Origin: Arthrobacter sp. DNA4
Lineage (GTDB): Bacteria; Actinomycetota; Actinomycetes; Actinomycetales; Micrococcaceae
Reading direction: 5' to 3'
Assembly (NCBI RefSeq): GCF_024362385.1
Contig: NZ_CP101466.1
Coordinates: 1,364,001 to 1,428,000, forward strand
DNA: 64,000 bases
The first letter of the stretch is position 1. Each line of letters starts with the position of its first letter. Shown piece by piece: positions 28,322 through 35,867 of the stretch. A model generated the notes under the pieces. That model searched no databases, was not told the DNA's origin, and saw nothing but the letters and a program-made list of their open reading frames with translations. The position numbers and the translations under genes are program-made.

Positions 28322-28373
28322 TGGCCACAAGCCGCCGGCTGCGCACCGGCTCCTGACCGGCCGCCGGGAGCCG

Positions 28374-30962
28374 GTGGACCGGATCTGCAACATGGTGCGG
28401 AACGGCACCCACCAGGCCGTCTTCATCATGGCCGGCGCGGGCATTGGAAAGTCGGCAGTGACTGACGCCGTGACGGAGCGCCTCGCCGGGAGCATGAGCA
28501 TCCTGCGCATCCACGCCAGCTCGGCCTTGGCAGGGGTGCCGTTCGGGGTCCTCACTCCCTATACGGGGGAGCTCACGGCGGAGGAGTCCGTGTCACCCGT
28601 GGCGGTGCTCCGTTCCATGTGGTCATACTTCGAGAAGCTGAAGGGCGGCAACGGAGCTCCCGTCCTGCTTGCCGTGGACGATGCCCACCACCTGGATGAC
28701 GCATCGGCAGGCGTGCTGGCCGAGGTGATCTCGGCCGGCTGGGCCACCGTGGTGGCGGCCGCCCGTCCCCGGCCCGGCCTGCCGCAGCCGCTGGACCAGC
28801 TCTGGTACGACGGTCTTGCCGAGCGCGTGGACCTCCGTCCCCTCAACCGCGAACAGATAGAAGAGGTCCTGGCCCACGCCCTTGACGGCACAGTCCCCGG
28901 AGCGACTGTGGACGCCATTTGGAACGCGTCGGGAGGCAATCCCCGGATACTTGATGCCCTGCTCCATGACTCTGCTGAATCCGGTGTCCTCGCCAAACGC
29001 AATGGAATCTGGATGCTGCTGGGCTCCCTGCCCGCGGACGGGCCACGCCTCGCAGCGGTGGTGGCCAAGGACCACCTCCGGCGCGGACCCGAGGAACAGG
29101 AAGCCCTGAAGCTCATCGCCCTGGCAGGGCCGGTGGGCCGGAAAGTCATCGAAGACATCAGCGGGGCTGCGGTGGTCCGTTCACTGCTGGACCAGCAAAT
29201 GATCGTTGAAACGCCCGGCATCCCGGCCGAGCTTGCCATCTGGAACGGGCTCTTTGCCGGCGCCATCAGGAGTACCGTTTCCGTCTCCCGGAGCCTCCAG
29301 CTGCTGGAGAAGGTCAAGGCCCACCAGGACCCCACCCTGCTGCAGGGGGAGGGCCGGCTGCGGTCCGTGGAATGGGCCCTGGAGTGCGGACTCCGGGTCA
29401 GTGACGACGAGCTGCTGGCGGCAGCCAAAGAGGCCCTGCTGAGATTCCGCAACCACAGTGCGCGTACCATCGCGGCCCGCATCCACCATCCTCCGCTGGT
29501 TCCACTGGCCCAGGCCATCCAGGCGCGGGCGCTGTACAACGAAGGCTCCTATTCGGAGGCCGCGGCCCTCCTGGACGCCTGCTGGCTCCCGCTGGCGGAG
29601 GACACTGAGGGTCCGGCGGTCCTGCTGCTCCGGGTTTCGGCACACCAGGCCCTCGGCCACCCCCTTGGCGTGGTGGCGGAGGACGTCGAAAAGCACGCAG
29701 CACCTTCCGGCGGCGAAAAGAGCTGGCAGGAAGAACTCCTGCACCTGCTGCAGCTGGCTGCCGAGGTCAACATCCAGGCGCTGAACGACCACGTGGATGT
29801 GATGCGGAAGCGCCGCGCGGGCACCGGCGGCGAACCGCTCCGTGCCATGGCCGAGGGGCTGCTGGCCCATGCCCTGGCTTCGGCTGGACGCCCCGTCCAA
29901 GGCCTGGAGGCTGCCCTGCTGGCAGCCTCGGAGCTTCCCCCGCTGGAGGGCAGCCTTTTTTTCTTCCCGGAGTTCGTGCTGGGACGGCTGGTCTCCGACT
30001 ACCTGGCCATGGGTGAATGGGAGTCAGCTGAGCGGGAACTCAACCACTACGCCGCCGGAAATGCGCCCGGGGCCGCCACCTTCAACGGAAGCCTTGAGCT
30101 GCTCCAGGGCTACTCATTGCTGCGGCAGGGGAGGATGGAGCGCGCCTACCAGGTGCTGCTGCCCGCCGTCGAGGCGCTGCGGCTCAACGACCCGCTGCAG
30201 CTGTACCGGTTCGGCACCGCACTGGGCTTCTACGCCGCTGCCAGGCTGGGGGACTCGGAACAGGCTAAGCGCCTGGAACAGGATCACAAAGATGCCGGCG
30301 CCGGCTGGCCCGCGCATGATCTCCTTGCCGAAGCCTACGTGTCCGCGGCTGCTGAATACCTTGTCCGGGACGGCAAGGGCCTGGCCGCTTTGCAGACGCT
30401 GATGACCACCACGGAGGCGTCCGCCCGGACCGGAAACCTCCTTGAAGTCTTCGCGATGTGCTGGGACCTCGGTGACCCCTCGGTTGTCCCCATGGTGCAG
30501 ACGGCCGCCCCCGGGGTGGAAGGCCGCTGGGCGGAAGCTCTGCTGACGCTGGCCGCCGCCTGGGAAAACGCCGACGGCGATACCCTCATGGCAACGGCTG
30601 CCTCGCTGGAGGAGGCAGGCTTTGTCAACCTGGCCCGGGAAGCGTATGCCCGTGCCAGCACGGTGCTGGAACAGGCCGGCGAACGCCGCCGGTCCCGGCA
30701 GGCTGTAGCCCAGCGTGAGAAGTGCGACCACGAACTCGGGGAACGGTTCCGGGAAGGCCGCTTCATTGCAGCTGCGCCGGTCGTCCGCCTCACCAGGCGG
30801 GAACAGGACATCGTGGAGCTGGCAGTGCAGGGGCTGACGGACCGGGAGATTGCGCAGCGGCTGATGGTCTCCGTACGGACGGTGGAGGGCCACCTGTACC
30901 GTACCTACGTCAAGCTCGGGGTCCGAAGCCGCGATGAGCTGGAGTCCGCCCTCCCCAAGTAG
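28374..30962 (+). CDS. second large LuxR-family ATPase regulator; annotated start probably too late
   Basis: 862 residues from GTG 28374. Walker A AGAGIGKSA begins only about 20 residues in, Walker B is VLLAVDDAHHLDD, and the C-terminal GerE domain is LTRREQDIVELAVQGLTDRE with VRTVEGHLYRTY. The frame is open upstream to a TGA at 28305-28307 and the residues before GTG (HRLLTGRREPVDRI) fit the usual region ahead of the P-loop, so the real protein probably starts earlier: at CTG 28308 (AAGGGG upstream), or at ATG 28321 (overlapping the previous TAA) if one base is missing after it. Paralogous in layout to the preceding gene; both may form one signalling unit. Confidence 0.85.
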   Translation: MDRICNMVRNGTHQAVFIMAGAGIGKSAVTDAVTERLAGSMSILRIHASSALAGVPFGVLTPYTGELTAEESVSPVAVLRSMWSYFEKLKGGNGAPVLLAVDDAHHLDDASAGVLAEVISAGWATVVAAARPRPGLPQPLDQLWYDGLAERVDLRPLNREQIEEVLAHALDGTVPGATVDAIWNASGGNPRILDALLHDSAESGVLAKRNGIWMLLGSLPADGPRLAAVVAKDHLRRGPEEQEALKLIALAGPVGRKVIEDISGAAVVRSLLDQQMIVETPGIPAELAIWNGLFAGAIRSTVSVSRSLQLLEKVKAHQDPTLLQGEGRLRSVEWALECGLRVSDDELLAAAKEALLRFRNHSARTIAARIHHPPLVPLAQAIQARALYNEGSYSEAAALLDACWLPLAEDTEGPAVLLLRVSAHQALGHPLGVVAEDVEKHAAPSGGEKSWQEELLHLLQLAAEVNIQALNDHVDVMRKRRAGTGGEPLRAMAEGLLAHALASAGRPVQGLEAALLAASELPPLEGSLFFFPEFVLGRLVSDYLAMGEWESAERELNHYAAGNAPGAATFNGSLELLQGYSLLRQGRMERAYQVLLPAVEALRLNDPLQLYRFGTALGFYAAARLGDSEQAKRLEQDHKDAGAGWPAHDLLAEAYVSAAAEYLVRDGKGLAALQTLMTTTEASARTGNLLEVFAMCWDLGDPSVVPMVQTAAPGVEGRWAEALLTLAAAWENADGDTLMATAASLEEAGFVNLAREAYARASTVLEQAGERRRSRQAVAQREKCDHELGERFREGRFIAAAPVVRLTRREQDIVELAVQGLTDREIAQRLMVSVRTVEGHLYRTYVKLGVRSRDELESALPK

Positions 30963-31041
30963 GTCCCCGGCCGGGCCGCGCCCCCGCTGTTTTCCGCACA
31001 TTTGTCCGTTCCCAGGCCTGCGGGCCCTCGTGCAGGTAGCC

Positions 31042-31113
31042 GGTGCCCACGGGACGCCGGTACCCGGTGCCCACGGGACGCCGGTACCCGCTGCCCGCGG
31101 GACGCCGGCCGCG
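31042..31113. repeat. 24-bp tandem repeat, three units
   Basis: GGTGCCCACGGGACGCCGGT followed by ACCC occurs twice without change (31042-31065, 31066-31089), then once in degenerate form (31090-31113, GCTGCCCGCGGGACGCCGGC...). The units are directly adjacent with no spacers, so this is a minisatellite and not a CRISPR array. It lies 80 bp after the LuxR stop. Confidence 0.85.
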
Positions 31114-31167
31114 TAGGAGCACCGCGCCCCGGTAGTTCTCCCCCGGGGATTCGAGTACTTCCTACTC

Positions 31168-31296
31168 GTGTACGGGAGGCCGCCACGGGCTTTACTTAAG
31201 GAGGCAAAGCAAAGCGGCCGGCTGGAAGCCGCGGAGCAGGCCGAACAGGACATTGAGGCCCTCTCAACTTCCGGTCCCCTCGGGGCCCGGGCATAG
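31168..31296 (+). CDS. possible small protein of 42 residues
   Basis: A GTG-started frame encodes MYGRPPRALLKEAKQSG then RLEAAEQAEQDIEALSTSG and PLGARA. The composition, rich in Glu, Ala and Gln with an amphipathic helix, looks coding, and the frame remains open upstream through FEYFLL to a TAG near 31112. No Shine-Dalgarno sequence precedes the GTG, and an AAGGAGG lies inside the frame (31198-31204) without a usable start after it. No homolog is recognised. It could be a real small gene, a remnant, or chance. Confidence 0.3.
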   Translation: MYGRPPRALLKEAKQSGRLEAAEQAEQDIEALSTSGPLGARA

Positions 31297-31299
31297 ACG

Positions 31300-31358
31300 G
31301 GGCCGGCGACGTCAGAGTCTTCTGAGACCGAGACTCTCCCCCCAGCCGTCGCCGGCCC
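31300..31358 (+). terminator. long two-tier hairpin upstream of sufS
   Basis: An outer 12-bp stem (GGGCCGGCGACG / CGTCGCCGGCCC) encloses an inner 7-bp stem (AGAGTCT / AGACTCT). It starts 3 bases after the stop of the possible small ORF and may be its terminator or that of the LuxR operon. Confidence 0.6.
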
Positions 31359-31473
31359 TCTGCTCCCTCGGCTGAAGCCCGGGGCAGCGGTGGCGGCTGC
31401 CCCTCCCGGGCGGCCGCCGCAGCCGTGTGTGGGACAATTGGGTGTCAGACATTGGCAGCCCAAGGAGTTCGTT

Positions 31474-32799
31474 TTGGCCGTAGTATCAACGCCAGCCACA
31501 CTGGAACATGCCGTCCCTGTCATGGACAACGCCGAGGTGCTGCGCATCCGCAATGACTTCCCGGTCCTCAACCAGCTGGTCAACGGGCAACCGCTGGTCT
31601 ACCTCGACTCCGGGGCCACGTCGCAAAATCCCTTGAGCGTCATCGAGGCGGAGCAGGAGTTCTACGAGCAGCGCAACGCTGCCGTGCACCGCGGGGCCCA
31701 CCATCTTGCCGTGGAGGCCACGGAAGTCTTCGAAGATGCCAGGCAGACCATTGCCGACTTCATCGGTGCGGACTATGCCGAAACCATCTGGACGTCCAAC
31801 GCCACAGAAGGACTGAACCTCCTGTCCTATGCGCTGTCCAATGCCGGGCTGTGGGCTGCCCAGGGGCGTGGCGACCAAGCCCTCAGGGGACTGGCCCTGA
31901 AGCCCGGCGACGAAATCGTGGTGACGGAAATGGAGCACCACGCCAACCTGATTCCGTGGCAGGAGCTGGCATTCCGTACGGGGGCCACACTCCGCTACAT
32001 CCCCATCGGGGATGACGGCAGCCTCCGCATGGAGCAGGCGGAAAGCATCATCGGCCCGCGCACCAAAGTCCTGGCCTTCACCCACGCCTCCAACGTCCTG
32101 GGAATCATCAACCCCGTGCAGGAGCTGACGGCCCTTGGACATGCCGCGGGCGCCCTGGTCGTCCTGGATGCCTGCCAATCCGCGCCGCACCTGCCCTTGG
32201 ATGTCAAGGAGCTGGACGTGGATTTCGCGGTCTTCTCCGGCCACAAGATGCTTGCCCCCACCGGGATCGGAGTGCTGTACGGGCGCCAGGAGTTCCTGGA
32301 TATCCTGCCGCCGTTCCTGACGGGCGGATCGATGATCACCACTGTCACCATGGAACGGGCCGAATACCTTCCGGCGCCCCAGCGTTTCGAAGCCGGGACG
32401 CAGCGCATCTCCCAGGCGGTGGCCCTGGCCGCCGCCGCCAACTACCTGACCGAGACGGGGCTGGACCGCATCCACCGGTGGGAGGCAGAGCTGGGCCAGC
32501 GCATGGTGGCGGGACTGGAGGGCATTCCCGGCATCAGGGTCCTGGGTCCGGCCGCCGGCCGGGAACGGATCGGCCTTGCCGCGTTCGACGTCGAAGGTGT
32601 CCACGCCCACGACGTCGGGCAGTTCCTGGACTCACGGGGAATTGCCGTCCGCGTGGGGCACCACTGCGCCCAGCCGCTGCACCGAAGGCTGGGCCTGACC
32701 GCCACCACCCGGGCCAGCGCCTACCTCTACAACACCACTGACGACGTGGACCGCTTCCTCGAAGCCGTCGCGGGCGTCCGGGCCTACTTCCGCGCCTAG
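31474..32799 (+). CDS. sufS: cysteine desulfurase (SufS type)
   Basis: 441 residues from TTG 31474, with AAGGAG six bases upstream; earlier in-frame ATG lacks homology. PLP enzyme that takes sulfur from cysteine for Fe-S cluster assembly. Visible: LDSGATSQNP near the N-terminus, HRGAHHLAVEAT, the PLP lysine in FSGHKMLAPTGIGVLYG, and the active-site Cys in VGHHCAQPLHRRLG. sufU follows 22 bp downstream, the usual pairing. The other suf genes are not in this window. Confidence 0.94.
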   Translation: MAVVSTPATLEHAVPVMDNAEVLRIRNDFPVLNQLVNGQPLVYLDSGATSQNPLSVIEAEQEFYEQRNAAVHRGAHHLAVEATEVFEDARQTIADFIGADYAETIWTSNATEGLNLLSYALSNAGLWAAQGRGDQALRGLALKPGDEIVVTEMEHHANLIPWQELAFRTGATLRYIPIGDDGSLRMEQAESIIGPRTKVLAFTHASNVLGIINPVQELTALGHAAGALVVLDACQSAPHLPLDVKELDVDFAVFSGHKMLAPTGIGVLYGRQEFLDILPPFLTGGSMITTVTMERAEYLPAPQRFEAGTQRISQAVALAAAANYLTETGLDRIHRWEAELGQRMVAGLEGIPGIRVLGPAAGRERIGLAAFDVEGVHAHDVGQFLDSRGIAVRVGHHCAQPLHRRLGLTATTRASAYLYNTTDDVDRFLEAVAGVRAYFRA

Positions 32800-32821
32800 C
32801 GGAGAAGACGAAAGGTACACC

Positions 32822-33271
32822 ATGAGCCTTGACCAGCTGTACCAGCAGATCATCCTGGATCATTCCAAGGCCCGCCACGGCAGCGGGCTCGCCGCCACGG
32901 AAGCGCCTGAAGGCACGTCCACGGGGCAGTCGCACCAGCTCAACCCGGTGTGCGGAGACGAAGTGACCCTCCGGCTTGCCGTCCAGGAGGGAAAGGTGGC
33001 CCAGATTGCCTGGGACGGGGCCGGGTGCTCCATCTCCATGGCCTCCGCGTCGGTCCTCACCGATCTCGCCGAAGGCATGACGGTGGCCGAACTGCATGAA
33101 GTCATCGACAGCTTCCGGGAGGTGCTGCGCTCCCGGGGCAAGGTCCACGCCGATCCTGAACTGCTGGGGGATGCCGCTGCGTTCGAGGGAGTTGCCCGCT
33201 ACGCCGCCCGGGTCAAGTGCGCCATGATTTCCTGGGTGGCGGCCGAGGACGCGCTCAACCAGGCAGCCTGA
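32822..33271 (+). CDS. sufU: Fe-S cluster assembly sulfur-transfer/scaffold protein SufU
   Basis: 149 residues from ATG 32822. SufU/NifU-N family, zinc-dependent partner that accepts persulfide from SufS. The three conserved Cys are in NPVCGDEV, GAGCSISMAS and VKCAMISW, and the SufU-type insertion of about 20 residues is present between the second and third. Directly follows sufS and ends with a strong terminator. Confidence 0.94.
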   Translation: MSLDQLYQQIILDHSKARHGSGLAATEAPEGTSTGQSHQLNPVCGDEVTLRLAVQEGKVAQIAWDGAGCSISMASASVLTDLAEGMTVAELHEVIDSFREVLRSRGKVHADPELLGDAAAFEGVARYAARVKCAMISWVAAEDALNQAA

Positions 33272-33281
33272 GCCGGACAGC

Positions 33282-33327
33282 AAACAGCCCGGGCCTTCCT
33301 CCAGCAGGAGGAAGGCCCGGGCTGTTT
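33282..33327. terminator. strong terminator of sufSU, also convergent to the next gene
   Basis: A 21-bp perfect stem (AAACAGCCCGGGCCTTCCTC, extended by one base on each side) with a 4-base loop directly after sufU, ending in a short T-run on both strands. It separates sufU from the leftward small membrane gene. Confidence 0.9.
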
Positions 33328-33359
33328 CGTGCGGAAAACGCCTGGCTTGGCCGGGAAGC

Positions 33360-33581
33360 TCAGCCGAGCAGGCCGAGGACGCCGATCACGGCGGTGGCCA
33401 GTCCGAGCACCATGGAGATGCTCACCAGCACTACATGCACGGTCAGGAACCTGGTTGCCTCGCCGGCGGCATCACGGGCCCGCGGATCCTTCATCACCCG
33501 GCGCAGGAACTGCGGCCAGACCACCAGGGACCAGACGCCGGCGATGATCAGGACCAGCGCGGCGAAGACGGGAAGCTGCAT
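33360..33581 (-). CDS. SCO4848 family small membrane protein
   Basis: 73 residues from ATG 33581, with two hydrophobic segments (about 5-24 and 47-70). The pattern GVWSLVVWPQFLRRVMKDPRA and a later TVHVVLVSISMVLGL matches the SCO4848 family of actinobacterial membrane proteins of unknown function. Three bases separate it from the upstream DUF2505 gene, so the two are probably co-transcribed. Confidence 0.8.
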   Translation of the reverse strand: MQLPVFAALVLIIAGVWSLVVWPQFLRRVMKDPRARDAAGEATRFLTVHVVLVSISMVLGLATAVIGVLGLLG

Positions 33582-33584
33582 GGG

Positions 33585-34082
33585 CTAGTGGCTTTCCAGC
33601 CAGGCCTGCGCCTGGGCAGCCTGCAGGTTCAGTGCCTTGGCCACCATGGGCTCAGCGGCGTCGGCGATCTTTCCGCCCAGGAACGGGACGGAGGACTTCA
33701 CGGCGCCTTCCAGCTCAACGCGCGTTCCGCCGCCGTCAGCCACCAGCCGCTGCACGGCCGTGACATCCACCGGGGCGCCGGCGATCTTCAGCGAGATGTT
33801 GCTCTGGCGGGAGCCGTCTGCCGAGGGTGCTTCCCAGTTCTCCACCTGGGTCACCTTGAGGTTCTCACCCACGAATTTCCGGGCGATTTCCGGCAGCCGC
33901 GTGGTGGGGAGGGTGCGTACGGACGTGGTGTTGAAGGCCCCTGCAGTGTCGCCGTCCACGCTGAAGGATTCCAGGGTGCCGCCCACCAGCTGGCTGACGT
34001 GGCGCTGGAAATCTTCGTTCACCAGCACAGCGGCAACGCTGTCAACGGAGTGCGGAAGGGTGGTGGTTGCGCTCAGCGCCAT
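33585..34082 (-). CDS. DUF2505 domain protein
   Basis: 165 residues from ATG 34082 with AGGAGG upstream. DUF2505 belongs to the SRPBCC/START-like fold; the start MALSATTTLPHSVDSVAAVL and the Val/Gly-rich strand pattern (FLGGKIADAAEPMV) fit. Function unknown, likely cytoplasmic. It lies next to an NmrA/DUF2867 gene that also carries a START-like C-terminal half; whether they work together is unknown. Confidence 0.85.
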   Translation of the reverse strand: MALSATTTLPHSVDSVAAVLVNEDFQRHVSQLVGGTLESFSVDGDTAGAFNTTSVRTLPTTRLPEIARKFVGENLKVTQVENWEAPSADGSRQSNISLKIAGAPVDVTAVQRLVADGGGTRVELEGAVKSSVPFLGGKIADAAEPMVAKALNLQAAQAQAWLESH

Positions 34083-34126
34083 GGGTCCTCCTGGGACGTC
34101 GGGAAAGGATTTACGCCTCCAACATC

Positions 34127-35632
34127 CTACGGGGTCAGCTGGGCGCGGTCCGCATCGGCCAGTTTCTGCGCGGCCGTGGTGATGTTCCGTGCCATGGCGG
34201 GGAAGATCAGGCTGTGGAAGGGAAGGACGGCGAGCCAGTAGAGCCGTCCGCTCAGGCCCTTGGGAAAGAAAATGGCGCGCTGCCGGTAGCGGCTGCCACC
34301 GCCGTCGGGCTCCACGGACAGCTCCAGCCATGCCCGCCCCGGCGCACGCATCTCCGCCCGCAGCCGCAGCAGGCTGCCGTGTTCGATCTTCTCCACCCGC
34401 CACCAGTCCACAACTTCCCCCGTCACCAGCGTGTGCGGGTGCCGGCGGCCGCGGAGCAGGCCTGCGCCGCCGGTGAGTTTGTCCAGCCAGCCACGGACCT
34501 GCCAGGCCAGGGGCAGCGAGTACCAGCCGTTGCGTCCGCCGATGCCTTCAATAATGGTCCAGACATGGGCGGGATCCACGTCGCCGTGGAACGTCCGCTC
34601 GTCGATGTACACCTTGTGCCCGGCCCAGTCGGGGTCGCTGGGCAGCGGGTCGGAGTCGGCGCCCGCATTGGCCCACGTGGTTTCCACCTGGCCGTCCCGC
34701 TCCTTGCCCAGTGCCAGGGCCACCGCTGTCCGGTAAGGGGTGAGGCCGCCGTCGGGCTGGGGAATGTACTGGTCGACGTCGTGCTCGTTGGACACCGCGT
34801 CATGCTGCAGGGACTGGACCAGGGGTACGGCCATGGAGAGCGGTATGGGGGTGGTGAGGGCCACCCACATGCCGGCGAGCTTGGGTGCCGGCACCGGCAG
34901 CGCCAGCACCACGCGGTAGGGCAGTCCCGCCTCCGCGGCATACTCCTTCATCATCCCCGCGTAGGTCAGCACCTGCCGGCAGCCGATGTCGAAGGTCCGG
35001 TTGATGGCGCCCTCCAGGGACGCGGCGGACACCAGGTAGTACAGGACATCGCGCACAGCGATGGCCTCGATCCTGTTGCGCACCCAGCTTGGCGCCGGCA
35101 TCAGCGGCAGCGTCTCGGAGAGGTGGCGGATCATTTCGAAGGACGCGGAGCCGGAACCGATCACCACGCCCGCCTGGAAGACGACGGCGTCCACCGGGCT
35201 GTCCAGGAACACCTTGCCCACCGCCTCCCTGGACCGCATGTGGGTGGACAGCTCGACGTCTTGGGGATGCAGACCGCCCAGGTACACGATCCGCTGCACT
35301 CCCGCGGCGGCGGCAGCGTCCGCGGCGGTCCTGGCCATGGCCTTTTCCTTCGCTTCGAACCCGGCGCCTGCCGCCATGGAATGGACCAGGTAGTAGAAGA
35401 CGTCGACGCCGGACAGGGCGTCGCGGAGGGCGTCGCCGTCATCGAGGCTGCTTTGCACGACGTCCACTTTGTCCCGCCACGGGACACCGGCGATCTTCTC
35501 GGGAGAGCGGACCAGCACTTTCACGGTGTGGCCTGCCTCGATCAGCCTGGGCACCAGCCGGCCGCCGATGTAGCCGGTGGCACCGGTAACGAGGACGGTC
35601 TTCGGTGTTGGCTGGGCACTCATTGCAGTCAT
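34127..35632 (-). CDS. NmrA/NAD(P)-binding protein fused to DUF2867
   Basis: 501 residues from ATG 35632, with AGGAG upstream; ATG 35623 is an alternative. The N-terminal extended short-chain dehydrogenase fold has the NAD(P) motif VTGATGYIGGRLVPRL, then YYLVHSMAAG and YLGGLHPQ. From about residue 310 the DUF2867 domain begins (YIDERTFHGDVDPAHVW), a START-like fold. The fusion is widespread in actinobacteria; its substrate is unknown. Divergent from mfd with a 235-bp gap. Confidence 0.88.
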   Translation of the reverse strand: MTAMSAQPTPKTVLVTGATGYIGGRLVPRLIEAGHTVKVLVRSPEKIAGVPWRDKVDVVQSSLDDGDALRDALSGVDVFYYLVHSMAAGAGFEAKEKAMARTAADAAAAAGVQRIVYLGGLHPQDVELSTHMRSREAVGKVFLDSPVDAVVFQAGVVIGSGSASFEMIRHLSETLPLMPAPSWVRNRIEAIAVRDVLYYLVSAASLEGAINRTFDIGCRQVLTYAGMMKEYAAEAGLPYRVVLALPVPAPKLAGMWVALTTPIPLSMAVPLVQSLQHDAVSNEHDVDQYIPQPDGGLTPYRTAVALALGKERDGQVETTWANAGADSDPLPSDPDWAGHKVYIDERTFHGDVDPAHVWTIIEGIGGRNGWYSLPLAWQVRGWLDKLTGGAGLLRGRRHPHTLVTGEVVDWWRVEKIEHGSLLRLRAEMRAPGRAWLELSVEPDGGGSRYRQRAIFFPKGLSGRLYWLAVLPFHSLIFPAMARNITTAAQKLADADRAQLTP

Positions 35633-35867
35633 GCTGGCTCCTGTTCGTCCCAAGCAATTCGCAGCGGCGGCCCATGAGGACGGCTGCCCCGGCGAAAAGG
35701 CTGCGGAAATGGATCGGCTTTGCCAGCCTAGATCCATTCCCCGGAGATAGGTGCCGTGCTGCCATGTCGTTCCTGCGCGGTAGGCTGGGAGTACCCGGGA
35801 TTCGCAGAGAATTTCGGGTTTTCGCGTTGCCTGCTTGTTTTCGATGAACACCACAGGAGCTTCTGCC

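Larger units (their letters stand above)
30963..31473. other. 0.5-kb intergenic region with repeats, possible small ORF and hairpin
   Basis: Between the second LuxR gene and sufS. It holds three 24-bp tandem units (31042-31113), a possible 42-residue ORF (31168-31296), a long two-tier hairpin (31300-31358), and the sufS ribosome-binding site AAGGAG at 31462-31467. No established gene family is recognised in it. Confidence 0.6.

Noticed and set aside
28321..28356. Short 11-codon ORF at the TAATG after the first LuxR gene
   Set aside because: MATSRRLRTGS ends at once and overlaps residues that look like the N-terminus of the second regulator; more likely an indel effect.
31042..31113. Possible CRISPR array
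   Set aside because: The 24-bp units are directly adjacent with no spacers and no cas genes are nearby; it is a tandem repeat.
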